Both the position numbers and the translations under genes were made by a program. Below are positions 7,539-19,337 of a stretch of DNA of 64,000 nucleotides, one piece after another. This stretch comes from Pseudomonas viridiflava. GTDB taxonomy: Bacteria; Pseudomonadota; Gammaproteobacteria; Pseudomonadales; Pseudomonadaceae. The stretch spans positions 120,257 through 184,256 of the forward strand of contig NZ_RBTP01000076.1 in assembly GCF_003702045.1 (NCBI RefSeq), given 5' to 3'. Below the pieces are notes generated by a model. The model did not search any database. It was not told where the DNA came from and saw nothing but the letters and a program-made list of their open reading frames with translations. Positions within the stretch are counted from its first letter, which is position 1, and every line of letters starts with the position of its first letter.

Positions 7539-8171
7539 ATGCTGCCCCGCGCCGAACAGAAACAACAGACCCGAAGAGCCTTGCTGGACGCCGCCCACCA
7601 GTTGATGGAGAGCGGACGCGGTTTCGGCAGCCTGAGCCTGCGCGAAGTGGCACGCACTGCGGGCATCGTACCGACGGGCTTCTATCGTCATTTTGAAGAC
7701 ATGGATCAGCTCGGCCTGGTGCTGGTCAGCGAGGTCGGGCAGACCTTTCGAGAAACCATCCGGCTGGTCCGGCATAACGAGTTCGCAATGGGCGGGCTGA
7801 TTCGCGCCTCGGTACAGATCTTTCTGGAACGTGTGGCCGCCAATCGTTCGCAGTTCCTGTTTCTGGCCCGCGAGCAGTACGGCGGATCGCTCAAGGTGCG
7901 TCAGGCATTGGGCGCACTGCGTGAGGGCATCAGCGCCGACTTGACCGCCGACCTCGCGAAAATGCCCAAATGGAAGCATTTGAATGCAGACTCACTGTCA
8001 ATCATCGCCGACCTCGTGGTCAAAAGCGTGTTCGCGATGCTGCCCGAACTGATCGACCCGCCCCCCGCCTCGCTCGCACCGCACCTCACCCCACAAGCCA
8101 AGATCACCCAGCAGCTGCGCTTCATCTTCATTGGCGCACGGCATTGGCGTGGTTTGGGCAGTCATGAGTAA
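7539..8171 (+). CDS. desT: TetR-family regulator, DesT/FabR-like
   Basis: This is a 210-residue protein with an N-terminal TetR helix-turn-helix at about residues 14-58 (LSLREVARTAGIVPTGFYRHF) and a FabR/DesT-type ligand domain containing RSQFLFLAREQYGG and the C-terminal KITQQLRFIFIGARHWRGLG. The start MLPRAEQKQQTR is typical of Pseudomonas DesT. DesT senses acyl-CoA pools and controls unsaturated fatty acid genes (desCB, fabAB). In P. aeruginosa the desCB operon lies beside desT and ureE. Here ureE is next door but desCB is absent, so the regulon may differ. An imperfect palindrome CGCATTTGTTAAAGTGCG at 7491-7508 could be an autoregulatory site. The symbol is given by resemblance. Confidence 0.8.
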   Translation: MLPRAEQKQQTRRALLDAAHQLMESGRGFGSLSLREVARTAGIVPTGFYRHFEDMDQLGLVLVSEVGQTFRETIRLVRHNEFAMGGLIRASVQIFLERVAANRSQFLFLAREQYGGSLKVRQALGALREGISADLTADLAKMPKWKHLNADSLSIIADLVVKSVFAMLPELIDPPPASLAPHLTPQAKITQQLRFIFIGARHWRGLGSHE

Positions 8172-8189
8172 TTAATGAGCGTTTGGTAA

Positions 8190-8242
8190 TGATCGTTCCT
8201 CACGCTTTGCGTGGGAATGCCTCTCAGGACGCTCCGCGTCCC
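8190..8242. repeat. REP-like palindrome
   Basis: GATCGTTCCTCACGCTTTGC, then GTGGGAATGCC and GGACGCTCCGCGTCC form two hairpin arms of the same family as at 4884, 10873 and 36908. It occupies part of the 272-base gap between the desT-like gene and ureE; the rest of the gap shows nothing clear. Confidence 0.75.
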
Positions 8243-8443
8243 GGCGTATATGCCGCAACACCTATGGCCAGACCTATCACTCCACTCGACTGCACCACAT
8301 TGAATCGCCCGCCATTTAACGCACCAAAAAAGCACACCCCATTCAATCGATAATCCCGTTCCGTCAGTCTTTTCCCACTCCCTGCACTGTTGGCAAGCCC
8401 CTTGCTCTGCTTTGAAGCATCGCAATTGGCTGGAAGCTATCTG

Positions 8444-8944
8444 ATGCTGGTGATCCACAACCGAATCGAACCCCAGGCTGAATGGGCCGCCGAGCTACAC
8501 TTGAATTTCGAAGCGCGCAGCAAAAGCCGACTGCGCTGCTTCAGTGCAGAAAACGAGGACGTGGGGCTGTTCCTGCAGCGTGGTCAATCGCCCTTGCGCG
8601 ATGGCGAGTTTCTACAGGCCGAAGACGGCCGTATCGTGCGCGTCTGCGCCCGCCCCGAAAAGCTGATGCACGTCACCTGCTCCAGCACCTTCGAACTGAC
8701 CCGTGCGGCCTACCACCTCGGTAACCGCCACGTCGCGCTGCAAGTGGGTGACGGATGGCTGCGGCTGCTCGACGACTACGTGCTCAAGGCCATGCTCGAT
8801 CAACTGGGGGCCACCACCGAAACCATCGAAGCGCCCTTCCAGCCCGAACATGGTGCTTATGGGGGCGGCCATCACCATTCACGCGCTGGCGAAGAGGATT
8901 TCAATTATCCGCCCCGCCTGCACCAATTCGGCGTGCGCACGTGA
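8444..8944 (+). CDS. ureE: Urease accessory metallochaperone UreE
   Basis: This 166-residue protein starts at MLVIHNRIEP with GGAAG upstream; the frame runs open to 8390 but the extra residues are unlike UreE. The N-terminal peptide-binding domain (about 1-70) precedes the nickel-binding domain (about 75-140). The C-terminal tail is His-rich (GGGHHHSRAGEED, with further His near the end), as expected for Ni(II) delivery to the urease active site. The tail is short compared with that of Klebsiella UreE. It overlaps ureF by 4 bases, so the two are probably translationally coupled. Confidence 0.95.
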   Translation: MLVIHNRIEPQAEWAAELHLNFEARSKSRLRCFSAENEDVGLFLQRGQSPLRDGEFLQAEDGRIVRVCARPEKLMHVTCSSTFELTRAAYHLGNRHVALQVGDGWLRLLDDYVLKAMLDQLGATTETIEAPFQPEHGAYGGGHHHSRAGEEDFNYPPRLHQFGVRT

Positions 8945-9615
8945 ACAACGCCTGGGCGCTGCTGCGCCTGGCCAGTCCGCAGTTGCCGATTGGCGGCTAC
9001 AGCTATTCGCAAGGGCTGGAGATGGCGGTGGAACAGTCCATCGTCACCAACACGCAGACCGCAGGTCGCTGGATCGGTGACCAGTTGCTGCTCAACCTTG
9101 CACGCTTCGAAGCCCCGCTGCTGTTGGCGCACTGCCAGGCGGCGGCCGACGAAGACTGGGGGCAACTGCTGCAAGTCAGCGAACAGCATCGCGCCAGTCG
9201 GGAAACCCGCGAGCTGCATCTGGAAAGCCGGCAGATGGGCTATTCCCTGAAACAGCTGCTTAACGGCTTGCCGGAACTGGACCGCTGCGCCCGGCGCTTT
9301 CTGGAGCAAACCGCCGAGCCGCATCTTGCACTGGGCTGGGCGCTGGCCGCTCGCGCCTGGCAGATCAGCCCACAGGATGCACTGGCCGCCTGGCTCTGGA
9401 GCTGGCTGGAAAACCAACTGGCGGTGCTGATGAAAACCTTGCCGCTCGGTCAGCAGGCTGCACAGCGTCTGACCAGCGAGTTGCTGCCACTGTTGCAGCA
9501 GGCGCAAGCCAACGCCACAGAGCACGACATACGCCATTGCGGCAGCGCAGCCTTCGGTCTGTCGCTGGCGAGCATGGCCCACGAACGTCAATACAGCCGG
9601 TTATTCCGGTCCTGA
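8941..9615 (+). CDS. ureF: Urease accessory protein UreF
   Basis: The GTG start at 8941 overlaps the ureE stop (GTGA). It gives a 224-residue all-helical protein with the UreF signature LASPQLPIGGYSYSQGLE near the N-terminus and HDIRHCGSAAFGLSLASMAHE near the C-terminus. UreF joins UreD and UreG in the pre-activation complex that carbamylates the active-site lysine and inserts nickel into urease. A longer open frame from 8755 is antiphase readthrough of ureE and is not used. ureG follows after about 20 bases. Confidence 0.95.
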   Translation: MNNAWALLRLASPQLPIGGYSYSQGLEMAVEQSIVTNTQTAGRWIGDQLLLNLARFEAPLLLAHCQAAADEDWGQLLQVSEQHRASRETRELHLESRQMGYSLKQLLNGLPELDRCARRFLEQTAEPHLALGWALAARAWQISPQDALAAWLWSWLENQLAVLMKTLPLGQQAAQRLTSELLPLLQQAQANATEHDIRHCGSAAFGLSLASMAHERQYSRLFRS

Positions 9616-9636
9616 TCAGCACTGATGGAGAACTCA

Positions 9637-10254
<618 letters not shown>

Positions 10255-10276
10255 TCCCACAACAAGGAAACCCTCG

Positions 10277-10849
10277 ATGAACTACAAAAAAGTCCTCGGC
10301 GCCCTCGCCCTGCTGCTGGTCCCGACCTTGGCCTTGGCGCATCCAGGTCACGGCGACAACGGTTTGATCGCTGGCATAAGCCACCCCCTTGGGGGTCTGG
10401 ATCACCTGCTGGCGATGCTGGCCGTCGGTCTGTGGGCCGCACAGCAACAAGGCGCTGCACGCTGGGCGCTGCCGTGTACCTTCGTGGGCACCATGCTGAT
10501 CGGCGGTGTGCTGGGCTTCGAAGGCCTGAACCTGCCCGCGCTGGAAAGCGGCATCGCAGCGTCCGTACTGGCGCTGGGTCTGGCTGTCGCGCTGGCCGTT
10601 CGTCCACCCTTGGCTCTGGCCGTTGCAGCGACCGCGATGTTTGCGCTGTTCCACGGTGTCGCGCATGGTCTTGAGCTGCCGGAAATGTCTAGCCCGTGGG
10701 CCTACGCTGCAGGTTTCGTTGCCGCAACTGCCGCGCTGCACGCTGCTGGCTACGCGGTCGTTCGCGCTCTTCCGCAGGCCGCTGCTCCTCTGGTGCGCTT
10801 GGCGGGTGCCGCTTCGGCTGCGACCGGTGTGTGGCTGCTGGCTGGCTGA
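10277..10849 (+). CDS. ureJ: HupE/UreJ-family nickel permease
   Basis: This 190-residue protein has a signal-like N-terminus ending ALAHPGHG, where the exposed His residues could take part in metal binding. About six hydrophobic helices follow. The HupE/UreJ signature HPLGGLDHLLAMLAVGLWAA lies at about residues 36-55, and a second conserved HGVAHGLELP is near 125. Family members import Ni(II) for urease or hydrogenase. The location at the end of ureEFG supports urease. AAGGAAA lies about 8 bases before the ATG. A REP element follows the gene. Confidence 0.9.
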   Translation: MNYKKVLGALALLLVPTLALAHPGHGDNGLIAGISHPLGGLDHLLAMLAVGLWAAQQQGAARWALPCTFVGTMLIGGVLGFEGLNLPALESGIAASVLALGLAVALAVRPPLALAVAATAMFALFHGVAHGLELPEMSSPWAYAAGFVAATAALHAAGYAVVRALPQAAAPLVRLAGAASAATGVWLLAG

Positions 10850-10872
10850 TTTTTCCTGATCACGCCTCTACT

Positions 10873-10922
10873 GATCGTTCCCATGCTCCGCGTGGGAACG
10901 CCTCTCAGGACGCTCCGCGTCC
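10873..10922. repeat. REP-like palindrome after ureJ
   Basis: GATCGTTCCCATGCTCCGCG, then TGGGAACGCC and GGACGCTCCGCGTCC form hairpins nearly identical to the element at 8190-8242. It lies 24 bases after the ureJ stop. Confidence 0.8.
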
Positions 10923-11026
10923 AGTCGTGAGATTGCACTGGGGGCGCGATCAGCAAGCCCCATCGAGACTTGCGCACCAATCCTGCTAACATGGCGCGCA
11001 TCTCGATCCAGCCGCGACGACAGCCG

Positions 11027-12205
11027 ATGCCCCCTGCTTCCAGCTCCGCCCTCACGCCTGACATGACCTCGGTCTTCGCCGCCCTTCACGCGCACTTCAT
11101 GAAGGTCATCGTGCCGCTCTGGCAAGGTCCCGGCTGGAATGCGCAACTGGCGCTGCCCTACGAAGCCCTCGACGCACATCATCAACCGCTGCCACCGCAA
11201 CGCTACCGGGCAATGGCCTGCGCGCGGCAATTGTTTCTGTTTTCCAGCCTGATCGGTCACCCGGATGTGCCGAGCGCGGCTGTTCGCTCCGGTGCGTTGT
11301 TTCGCTCGTTGCAGCAGCACTTCCACGATGGCGAGCATGGCGGCTGGTTCTACAGCATCGACCCACAGGGCAAACCGCTGGATCGGCGCAAGGATCTCTA
11401 CACACACGCTTTCATCATCTTTGCCTGCGCCCACTACTGGGCAAAGTCGAAGGACCCGCTCGCCGAGTCCGTACTCAACGCAGCACTCAGCGTGGTCGCA
11501 GAACGCTTTGCCGATGGCAAGGGCCTGTACGAAGCGCAACGGAATGAAGACTGGTCCACGCTCGGCACCGGCCCCTTACAGAACCCGTTGATGCACCTGG
11601 CAGAGGCCTTTCTGGCGACACTTTCAGTACGCGCCGACCCGGCGACACAGACGGCGATGGATGCGCTGGCCGTCAATATGCAGCAGCGCTTTGTGGATAA
11701 AGCCACGGGCGTGATGCTGGAGAAACCGCTGGGCGCTGTGGATAACTGGTATGAGCCGGGTCATCAGTTCGAATGGTTTTTCCTGCTGGAATCCGCACCC
11801 GAGATGCACGGCAGGCCGCTGCATGACTCAATGACCCGCGCCTTCGCCTACGCGCAGGCACAGGGCGTCGATCCGCAGAATGGGGCGGTCACCGCAGCAT
11901 TGACCCTGGACGGCAAGATGCAGGACAGCACTCAGCGCATCTGGGCACAGGCCGAATACTTGCGAGCGATGGCGTTACGGCCGGAATGCGAGCCAGCGCT
12001 GAGCCAGCAGTTGCTCGACTTCGAACAGCGCTTCCTGCACACGACGGGCTGGAATGAGTGTGTCGACACCGACGGCACGGTCAGCCGCAGCGACATGCCG
12101 TCGACCACGCCGTACCATCTGGCTACCTGCTACATCGGGCTGGCGGACTACCTGGAAAACCGCTTCGTCACAGCCTTCCCACCGCCCGCGCCCGACAAAG
12201 GTTGA
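11027..12205 (+). CDS. AGE-family epimerase/isomerase (mannose isomerase-like)
   Basis: The protein is about 392 residues from the ATG at 11027 (ATGs at 10970 and 10991 are alternatives; none has a clear ribosome binding site). It is an (alpha/alpha)6-barrel protein of the N-acylglucosamine 2-epimerase family. Signature stretches are RAMACARQLFLFS, HGGWFYSIDPQGKPLDRRKDLYTHAF, then YEPGHQFEWFFLLE with the catalytic-type His, and TTPYHLATCYIGLADYL near the end. Relatives interconvert mannose and fructose, glucose and mannose, or epimerise N-acetylglucosamine; the specific substrate is not evident. It converges on the short-chain dehydrogenase gene, with adjacent stops at 12205/12206. Confidence 0.85.
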   Translation: MPPASSSALTPDMTSVFAALHAHFMKVIVPLWQGPGWNAQLALPYEALDAHHQPLPPQRYRAMACARQLFLFSSLIGHPDVPSAAVRSGALFRSLQQHFHDGEHGGWFYSIDPQGKPLDRRKDLYTHAFIIFACAHYWAKSKDPLAESVLNAALSVVAERFADGKGLYEAQRNEDWSTLGTGPLQNPLMHLAEAFLATLSVRADPATQTAMDALAVNMQQRFVDKATGVMLEKPLGAVDNWYEPGHQFEWFFLLESAPEMHGRPLHDSMTRAFAYAQAQGVDPQNGAVTAALTLDGKMQDSTQRIWAQAEYLRAMALRPECEPALSQQLLDFEQRFLHTTGWNECVDTDGTVSRSDMPSTTPYHLATCYIGLADYLENRFVTAFPPPAPDKG

Positions 12206-13660
<1,455 letters not shown>

Positions 13661-13666
13661 AAAACA

Positions 13667-13693
13667 CGCCCCGAGTGCATGACACTCGGGGCG
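13667..13693 (-). terminator. Terminator of the liv operon
   Basis: An 11-base perfect stem (CGCCCCGAGTG/CACTCGGGGCG) with a 5-base loop lies about 30 bases after the livF stop on the minus strand. It is followed there by TGTTTTT. Confidence 0.85.
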
Positions 13694-13723
13694 CAGAGTT
13701 GAAACAACGCACCTTTGGCGAAC

Positions 13724-14440
13724 TCAGTGCCCGCCGAGATAAGCGTTCCTGACCTCTTCATTCACCAGCAATTCCTGCCCTGTGCCTGAGAGGCGGATTT
13801 CGCCGTTGACCATCACATAGGCGCGATCGGACAACTTTAGGGCATGGTTGGCGTTCTGCTCGACGAGGAAGATGGTCATCCCGGTGGCTGCCAGCTCACG
13901 CAGGGTGGCGAAGATCTGCTTCACGATGATCGGCGCCAGGCCCAGGCTTGGCTCATCGAGCAGCAGCAGTTTCGGACGGCTCATCAGCGCACGGGCAATG
14001 GCCAGCATTTGCTGTTCGCCACCGGACATGGTCATGGCGCGCTGGTTACGACGCTCCTTGAGCCGCGGAAACAACTCGAACATGCGTTGCATGTCTTCGG
14101 CCGAGTGCTTGTCGCCAATCGGGATGGTGCCCATCATCAGGTTTTCCTCGACCGACATGTCGGGGAACACGCGCCGCCCTTCCGGCGATTGGGCGATGCC
14201 GTTGGAGGCGATGTAGTGGGAGGACTTCTGGGTGATGTCGGTGCCCTGATAAATGATCTGCCCGCTCGCCGCACGCGGCTGGCCGAAGATCGACATCAGC
14301 AGCGTTGACTTGCCCGCGCCGTTAGAGCCAATCAGGCTGACCGTTTCGCCTTCGTCGATGTGCAGCGAGACTTTCTTCAAGGCCTGGATCGGCCCATAAA
14401 AAACATCGATCTCTTTCAGTTCGAGGATCGGCTTGCTCAT
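13724..14440 (-). CDS. livF: Branched-chain amino-acid type ABC transporter ATPase LivF
   Basis: This 238-residue ATP-binding subunit has Walker A GSNGAGKST at about residues 38-46, a Q-loop near FGQPRAASGQ, the signature MSGGEQQMLAIARAL and Walker B LLLLDEPSLGLAP. It ends LVNEEVRNAYLGGH, the typical LivF C-terminus. It works with LivG as the cytosolic ATPase pair energising import through LivHM. Its ATG overlaps the livG stop by 4 bases. It is the last gene of the operon, with a terminator about 30 bases downstream. Confidence 0.93.
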   Translation of the reverse strand: MSKPILELKEIDVFYGPIQALKKVSLHIDEGETVSLIGSNGAGKSTLLMSIFGQPRAASGQIIYQGTDITQKSSHYIASNGIAQSPEGRRVFPDMSVEENLMMGTIPIGDKHSAEDMQRMFELFPRLKERRNQRAMTMSGGEQQMLAIARALMSRPKLLLLDEPSLGLAPIIVKQIFATLRELAATGMTIFLVEQNANHALKLSDRAYVMVNGEIRLSGTGQELLVNEEVRNAYLGGH

Positions 14441-15312
14441 ACCAATTCCTCTTCATCAGCGCCCAGGTACGCGGCGATCACTTTTGGATCGTTGCGGATC
14501 TGCTCCGGCCCGCCTGCGGCAATCACGTTGCCGTGATCCAGCACCACAATGTCATCGGAAATGCCCATCACCATGCCCATGTCATGCTCGATCAGTACGA
14601 TGGTCATGTCGTGTTCGTCGCGCAGCAGGCGAATCATGCCGCTCAGGGCTTCGGTTTCCTGCGGGTTGAGACCCGCAGCCGGTTCGTCCAGGCAGATCAC
14701 CTGTGGGCGCGTACACATGGCGCGGGCGATTTCCAGACGGCGTTGCTGCCCGTAAGAGAGCTCTCCCGCCAGACGGTTCGCGCAATCCACCAGGTCCACA
14801 ACTTCCAGCCAGTAGAACGCCGTGTTGAGCGCGTCTTCCTCGGCCTTGCGGTAGCCGCGGGTGTTGAGGATCCCGCTGATCAGGCTGCGATTGACCCACA
14901 TGTGCTGGGCCACCAACAAGTTCTCGACCACCGACATTTCCTTGAACAGGCGAATGTTCTGGAAGGTCCGCGCCAGCCCCGCCCGGTTGACCAGATGGGT
15001 GCCGCCGAACATCTTGTAGTACACCCGGCTCAGGAAGCTTTTCGGCGACACGAAGTCGCTGCCCTTGAACGGCTCGCCCAGCAGCTTGATGACGTTGGTG
15101 GTTTTGTCGCGGGTGTGCAGTTCGATGCGCCCGCCCGTGGCCTTGTAAAAACCGGTCAGGCAGTTGAACACCGTGGTCTTGCCCGCACCGTTGGGGCCGA
15201 TCAGGGCGAAGATCGAATTGCGCCGCACCTTGAGGCTCACGTCGCTCAAGGCCTTGATGCCGCCAAAATGCATCATCAGGTGCTCGACGGAAAGAATCAC
15301 TTCGTTGCTCAT
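14437..15312 (-). CDS. livG: Branched-chain amino-acid type ABC transporter ATPase LivG
   Basis: This 291-residue ATP-binding subunit has Walker A GPNGAGKTT at about residues 37-45, signature LSYGQQRRLEIARA, Walker B VICLDEPAAGLNP and the switch segment IVLIEHDMG. It carries the LivG/BraF insert between Walker A and the signature (about residues 60-115), which makes it longer than LivF. It ends RNDPKVIAAYLGADEEELV. It overlaps livM by 4 bases and livF by 4 bases, so all three should be translationally coupled. Confidence 0.93.
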   Translation of the reverse strand: MSNEVILSVEHLMMHFGGIKALSDVSLKVRRNSIFALIGPNGAGKTTVFNCLTGFYKATGGRIELHTRDKTTNVIKLLGEPFKGSDFVSPKSFLSRVYYKMFGGTHLVNRAGLARTFQNIRLFKEMSVVENLLVAQHMWVNRSLISGILNTRGYRKAEEDALNTAFYWLEVVDLVDCANRLAGELSYGQQRRLEIARAMCTRPQVICLDEPAAGLNPQETEALSGMIRLLRDEHDMTIVLIEHDMGMVMGISDDIVVLDHGNVIAAGGPEQIRNDPKVIAAYLGADEEELV

Positions 15313-16610
15313 TGCGTGGCTCCTTCTTTAACCAGCGCACCCTTGCGCGGAACCACCCCGGTACGGCTGATACGAATCAGGCCGCGTGGCCGCCAGATCA
15401 TCATCAACACCATCAGAATCCCGAACAGCAACACGCGGTACTCGGAGAAGCTGCGCAGCAGTTCAGGCGCAACGGTCAGCACGAAAGCTGCGATCACCAC
15501 GCCCACGGTAGAACCCATGCCGCCAAGCACCACGATGGCCAGAATCAGCGCCGATTCGAAGAAGGTGAACGAAGTCGGGTTGACGAAACCCTGATAGCTG
15601 GCGAAGAACACCCCCGCAAGCCCCGCCGTCGACGCACCGATAGTAAACGCCGACAGCTTGACCAGTACGTGGTTGAGGCCCATCGAGCGGCAGGCGATTT
15701 CATCTTCTCGCAGCGCTTCCCACGCGCGACCAATCGGCATGCGAGTCAGACGATGTTTGACGAACAGCACGGCCAGCACCACGAGAAACAGTACGGTGTA
15801 GATGAACAGGAATTTCAGGTCCGGGTTGTAATCGAAGCCGAAGTATTCATGGATCGGTATCCCGCCATCTTTCGCCCGGCGCCCGAATTCAAGGCCGAAG
15901 AACGTCGGCGCAGGCACCGGTACACCGTTCGGACCACCGGTGAACGACAGCCAGTTGTTGAGCACCAGCCGAATGATTTCGCCGAAGCCGAGCGTCACGA
16001 TTGCCAGATAGTCGCCATGCATGCGCAGCACCGGAAAACCGAGGATGCACCCCGCCAACGCCGCTGCGATGGCCGCCAAAGGCAACGCCGACCAGAACCC
16101 CAGCCCCAGGTATTGATAGCCCAGCGCAAGACCGTAGGCACCAATGGCGTAGAACGCCACATAACCGAGGTCCAGCAGGCCGGCCAGACCGACCACGATG
16201 TTCAGGCCCAGGCCCAGCAGCACGTAAATCAGCCCGAGGATGACCACCGTCAGCAGGTACTTGTTGGCGAAGATCGGGAACACGATGGCAATCACGATCA
16301 GCACCGGAATGATCCAGTACAGGCTCGATTTGTGATCAGGCTTGAGCACATGCACGCCCGAACCCGAGCTTTCAAAGCTCTGGGAAATGCGCACGCCTCG
16401 GGGCGTTTGCAGGAACAGGCTCATCAGGAAGCGCCCGACCATGACGATCGCTACCAGCCAGGCCACGCGAGTTGGTTGCAGGTTGAAGCTGTAGCCGTCC
16501 AGCACGATGCCGACGATAGGGCCGAACACGATCAGCGCCAGCAACCCTGCCACGACGGCATCGATCAGACTTTTCTTGATATCAACGGGTTTTGCGATAG
16601 GAGCGGACAT
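15309..16610 (-). CDS. livM: Branched-chain amino-acid type ABC permease LivM
   Basis: The protein is 433 residues from MSAPIAKPVDIKKSL at 16610, two bases from the livH stop; the open frame continues upstream only as antiphase livH. It has an N-terminal extension with two or three helices (about 15-75), a hydrophilic link, then the LivM core. The core holds GLGLNIVVGLAGLLDLGYVAFYAIGAY and the cytosolic coupling segment RMPIGRAWEALREDEIACRSMG that contacts the ATPases. It ends in a short basic tail (RPRGLIRISRTG). It forms the inner-membrane channel with LivH. Confidence 0.92.
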   Translation of the reverse strand: MSAPIAKPVDIKKSLIDAVVAGLLALIVFGPIVGIVLDGYSFNLQPTRVAWLVAIVMVGRFLMSLFLQTPRGVRISQSFESSGSGVHVLKPDHKSSLYWIIPVLIVIAIVFPIFANKYLLTVVILGLIYVLLGLGLNIVVGLAGLLDLGYVAFYAIGAYGLALGYQYLGLGFWSALPLAAIAAALAGCILGFPVLRMHGDYLAIVTLGFGEIIRLVLNNWLSFTGGPNGVPVPAPTFFGLEFGRRAKDGGIPIHEYFGFDYNPDLKFLFIYTVLFLVVLAVLFVKHRLTRMPIGRAWEALREDEIACRSMGLNHVLVKLSAFTIGASTAGLAGVFFASYQGFVNPTSFTFFESALILAIVVLGGMGSTVGVVIAAFVLTVAPELLRSFSEYRVLLFGILMVLMMIWRPRGLIRISRTGVVPRKGALVKEGATQ

Positions 16611-16612
16611 AC

Positions 16613-17527
<915 letters not shown>

Positions 17528-17622
17528 CACGCACGCTCACACACTTGAAAGGCAGTTCAGCATCCCGCCCGCCGAGCCCTCGTGAGGCGCGGTGAACGGG
17601 TCCGAAAGCAGCAGAAAATGCA

Positions 17623-17642
17623 GGCTCGCTCATGGGCGAGCC
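17623..17642 (-). promoter_or_regulatory. Hairpin between livK and livH
   Basis: GGCTCGC/GCGAGCC (17623-17629 and 17636-17642) forms a 7-base stem without a U-run. It lies in the livK-livH gap and could stabilise or attenuate the livK transcript. Confidence 0.4.
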
Positions 17643-17698
17643 CATCCACCTGTCAGCCGACGCTCACCCAAGGCAAGCGTGGCTGGCGAGGGTCCGTC

Positions 17699-18835
17699 TT
17701 ATTTCTGTTTTTCAAGCTGGTGGTATTTGCCGTCCTTGTCCCACTGGTAAACCACGTAGTCGGAGACTTTCAGATCGCCTTTGCTATCCCAGGTTTTCTC
17801 GCCCATGACCGTCTTGACCGGGTTGGCCTTGAGCCATTCGGCCGCTTTGTCGCCCTTGGTGGACTTGGCACCGTTGAAACCGGCTGCCAGTGTCTGCACC
17901 GAAGCGTAGGCGTACAGGGTATAGCCTTCAGGCTCGTAGCCGGACTTACGGAACTGGTCCACGACCGCCTTGCTGTCAGGCAGCAGACGAGGGTCGGCAC
18001 CAAAGGTCATGTACACGCCATCCACATATTGGGCGCCGCCTGCGGTGGTCACCAGTTCGTCGGTCACGACACCGTCGTCGGACATGAACCTGACGTCTTT
18101 CAGGCCCTGCTCACGCATCTGGCGAACCAGTGGACCGGCTTCAGGGTGAAGGCCGCCGAAGTAGACGACGTCAGCACCGGTGGCGCGGATCTTGGTTACC
18201 AGGGCACTGAAGTCTTTCTCGCCACGGGTCAGGCCTTCATACAGCACCGGCGTGACGCCGCGCTTTTTCAACTGGGTCTGGGTGGCATCCGCAAGGCCTT
18301 GCCCGTAGGTGTCCTTGTCGTGGATGACCGCGACTTTCTTGCCTTTCAGGACATCCACGATGTAATCGCCAGCGACAACACCTTGTTGGTCGTCACGGCC
18401 GCACATGCGGAACATCTCTTTCAGACCGCGCTCGGTCACCTGCGGGTTGGTGGAGCCTGGGGTGATGGCGATGACGCCCGCATCACTGTAGATCTCGGAC
18501 GCCGGGATGGTAGAAGACGAGCAGAAATGGCCGACCACGCCCACGACCTTTTCCTGATCCACCAGACGATTGGCGACGGCCACGGCCTGCTTGGGTTCGC
18601 AGGCATCGTCGCCTTCGACCAGCACGATCTTTTCCCCATTCACGCCGCCTGCCGCGTTGATGGCATCCGCTGCAGCCTGCGCACCCTTCATGTATTGCTG
18701 ACCGAACGATGCATTGGCACCGGTCATCGGCCCCGCAACGCCGATTTTTACGTCAGCCTGAGCAAACGAAGACACGCCCAATGCAGTTGCCACTGCGATT
18801 GTCAGAAAACCTTTCCTGTAAAACGTATGCGACAT
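17699..18835 (-). CDS. livK: Branched-chain amino-acid type periplasmic binding protein LivK
   Basis: This 378-residue protein starts at MSHTFYRKGF with GGAGCACC upstream. The signal peptide is residues 1-26, cleaved near FAQA. The mature part is a two-lobe type I binding protein: DVKIGVAGPMTGANASFGQQ, a Cys pair (DDACEP and GHFCSSSTIPAS) likely joined as the disulfide seen in LIV-binding proteins, the AITPGSTNPQVTERG ligand loop, and HDKDTYGQGLAD. It should deliver an amino acid to LivHMGF. Substrate preference (Leu/Ile/Val or a wider range) is not readable. The LysR gene diverges from it about 500 bases away. Confidence 0.93.
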   Translation of the reverse strand: MSHTFYRKGFLTIAVATALGVSSFAQADVKIGVAGPMTGANASFGQQYMKGAQAAADAINAAGGVNGEKIVLVEGDDACEPKQAVAVANRLVDQEKVVGVVGHFCSSSTIPASEIYSDAGVIAITPGSTNPQVTERGLKEMFRMCGRDDQQGVVAGDYIVDVLKGKKVAVIHDKDTYGQGLADATQTQLKKRGVTPVLYEGLTRGEKDFSALVTKIRATGADVVYFGGLHPEAGPLVRQMREQGLKDVRFMSDDGVVTDELVTTAGGAQYVDGVYMTFGADPRLLPDSKAVVDQFRKSGYEPEGYTLYAYASVQTLAAGFNGAKSTKGDKAAEWLKANPVKTVMGEKTWDSKGDLKVSDYVVYQWDKDGKYHQLEKQK

Positions 18836-19337
18836 GAGTGGTGCTCCTGGAATTTTTTTAATTGGCACAGCAACTACGTCGTAGCACAGAGCAAGGCGCG
18901 TGCCATGAGTTTTTCGTTGAAGAAAAACGGATGGCTTTCTGACCGCAGCGAGACGACTCCTCGCCCGCAAAGGCCGTGCAACCTGCTTTTTCAAACAAGG
19001 TGCAACCCGGCCATCAGAAAGAGCAACCGAAGCGCGACAGAGCAGCAACCACCCGCCCACTGAAGGGCAACCGATCTGTAACAGTCCACGTCACCGAAGT
19101 GCACACGGCCGGTGCGCAAACGCTACGAGACGCACCATTTGAGGCTAGTGGAGATCGCAGAAAACGCCTTTGTCAGATGACATCCACCCGCACAGGCCGC
19201 CGCATGGCTCTTTAATTGGGCGCACCGTAGTAATAACCGGGCCGAACGCGGGCAACAAACGACCATTAGGCGAGATATCATTCCGATTATTCATGATGCC
19301 AATGCCCACACAGCACCTATACAAGAGAAGCCTTGCC
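18836..19337. other. Divergent intergenic region between livK and the LysR gene
   Basis: These 502 bases have no convincing gene. They must hold the promoters of livK (minus) and of the LysR regulator (plus). The final 100 bases before the LysR gene are A/T-rich (ATATCATTCCGATTATTCAT around 19276-19295). I see no unambiguous LysR box or sigma-54 site. Confidence 0.4.
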
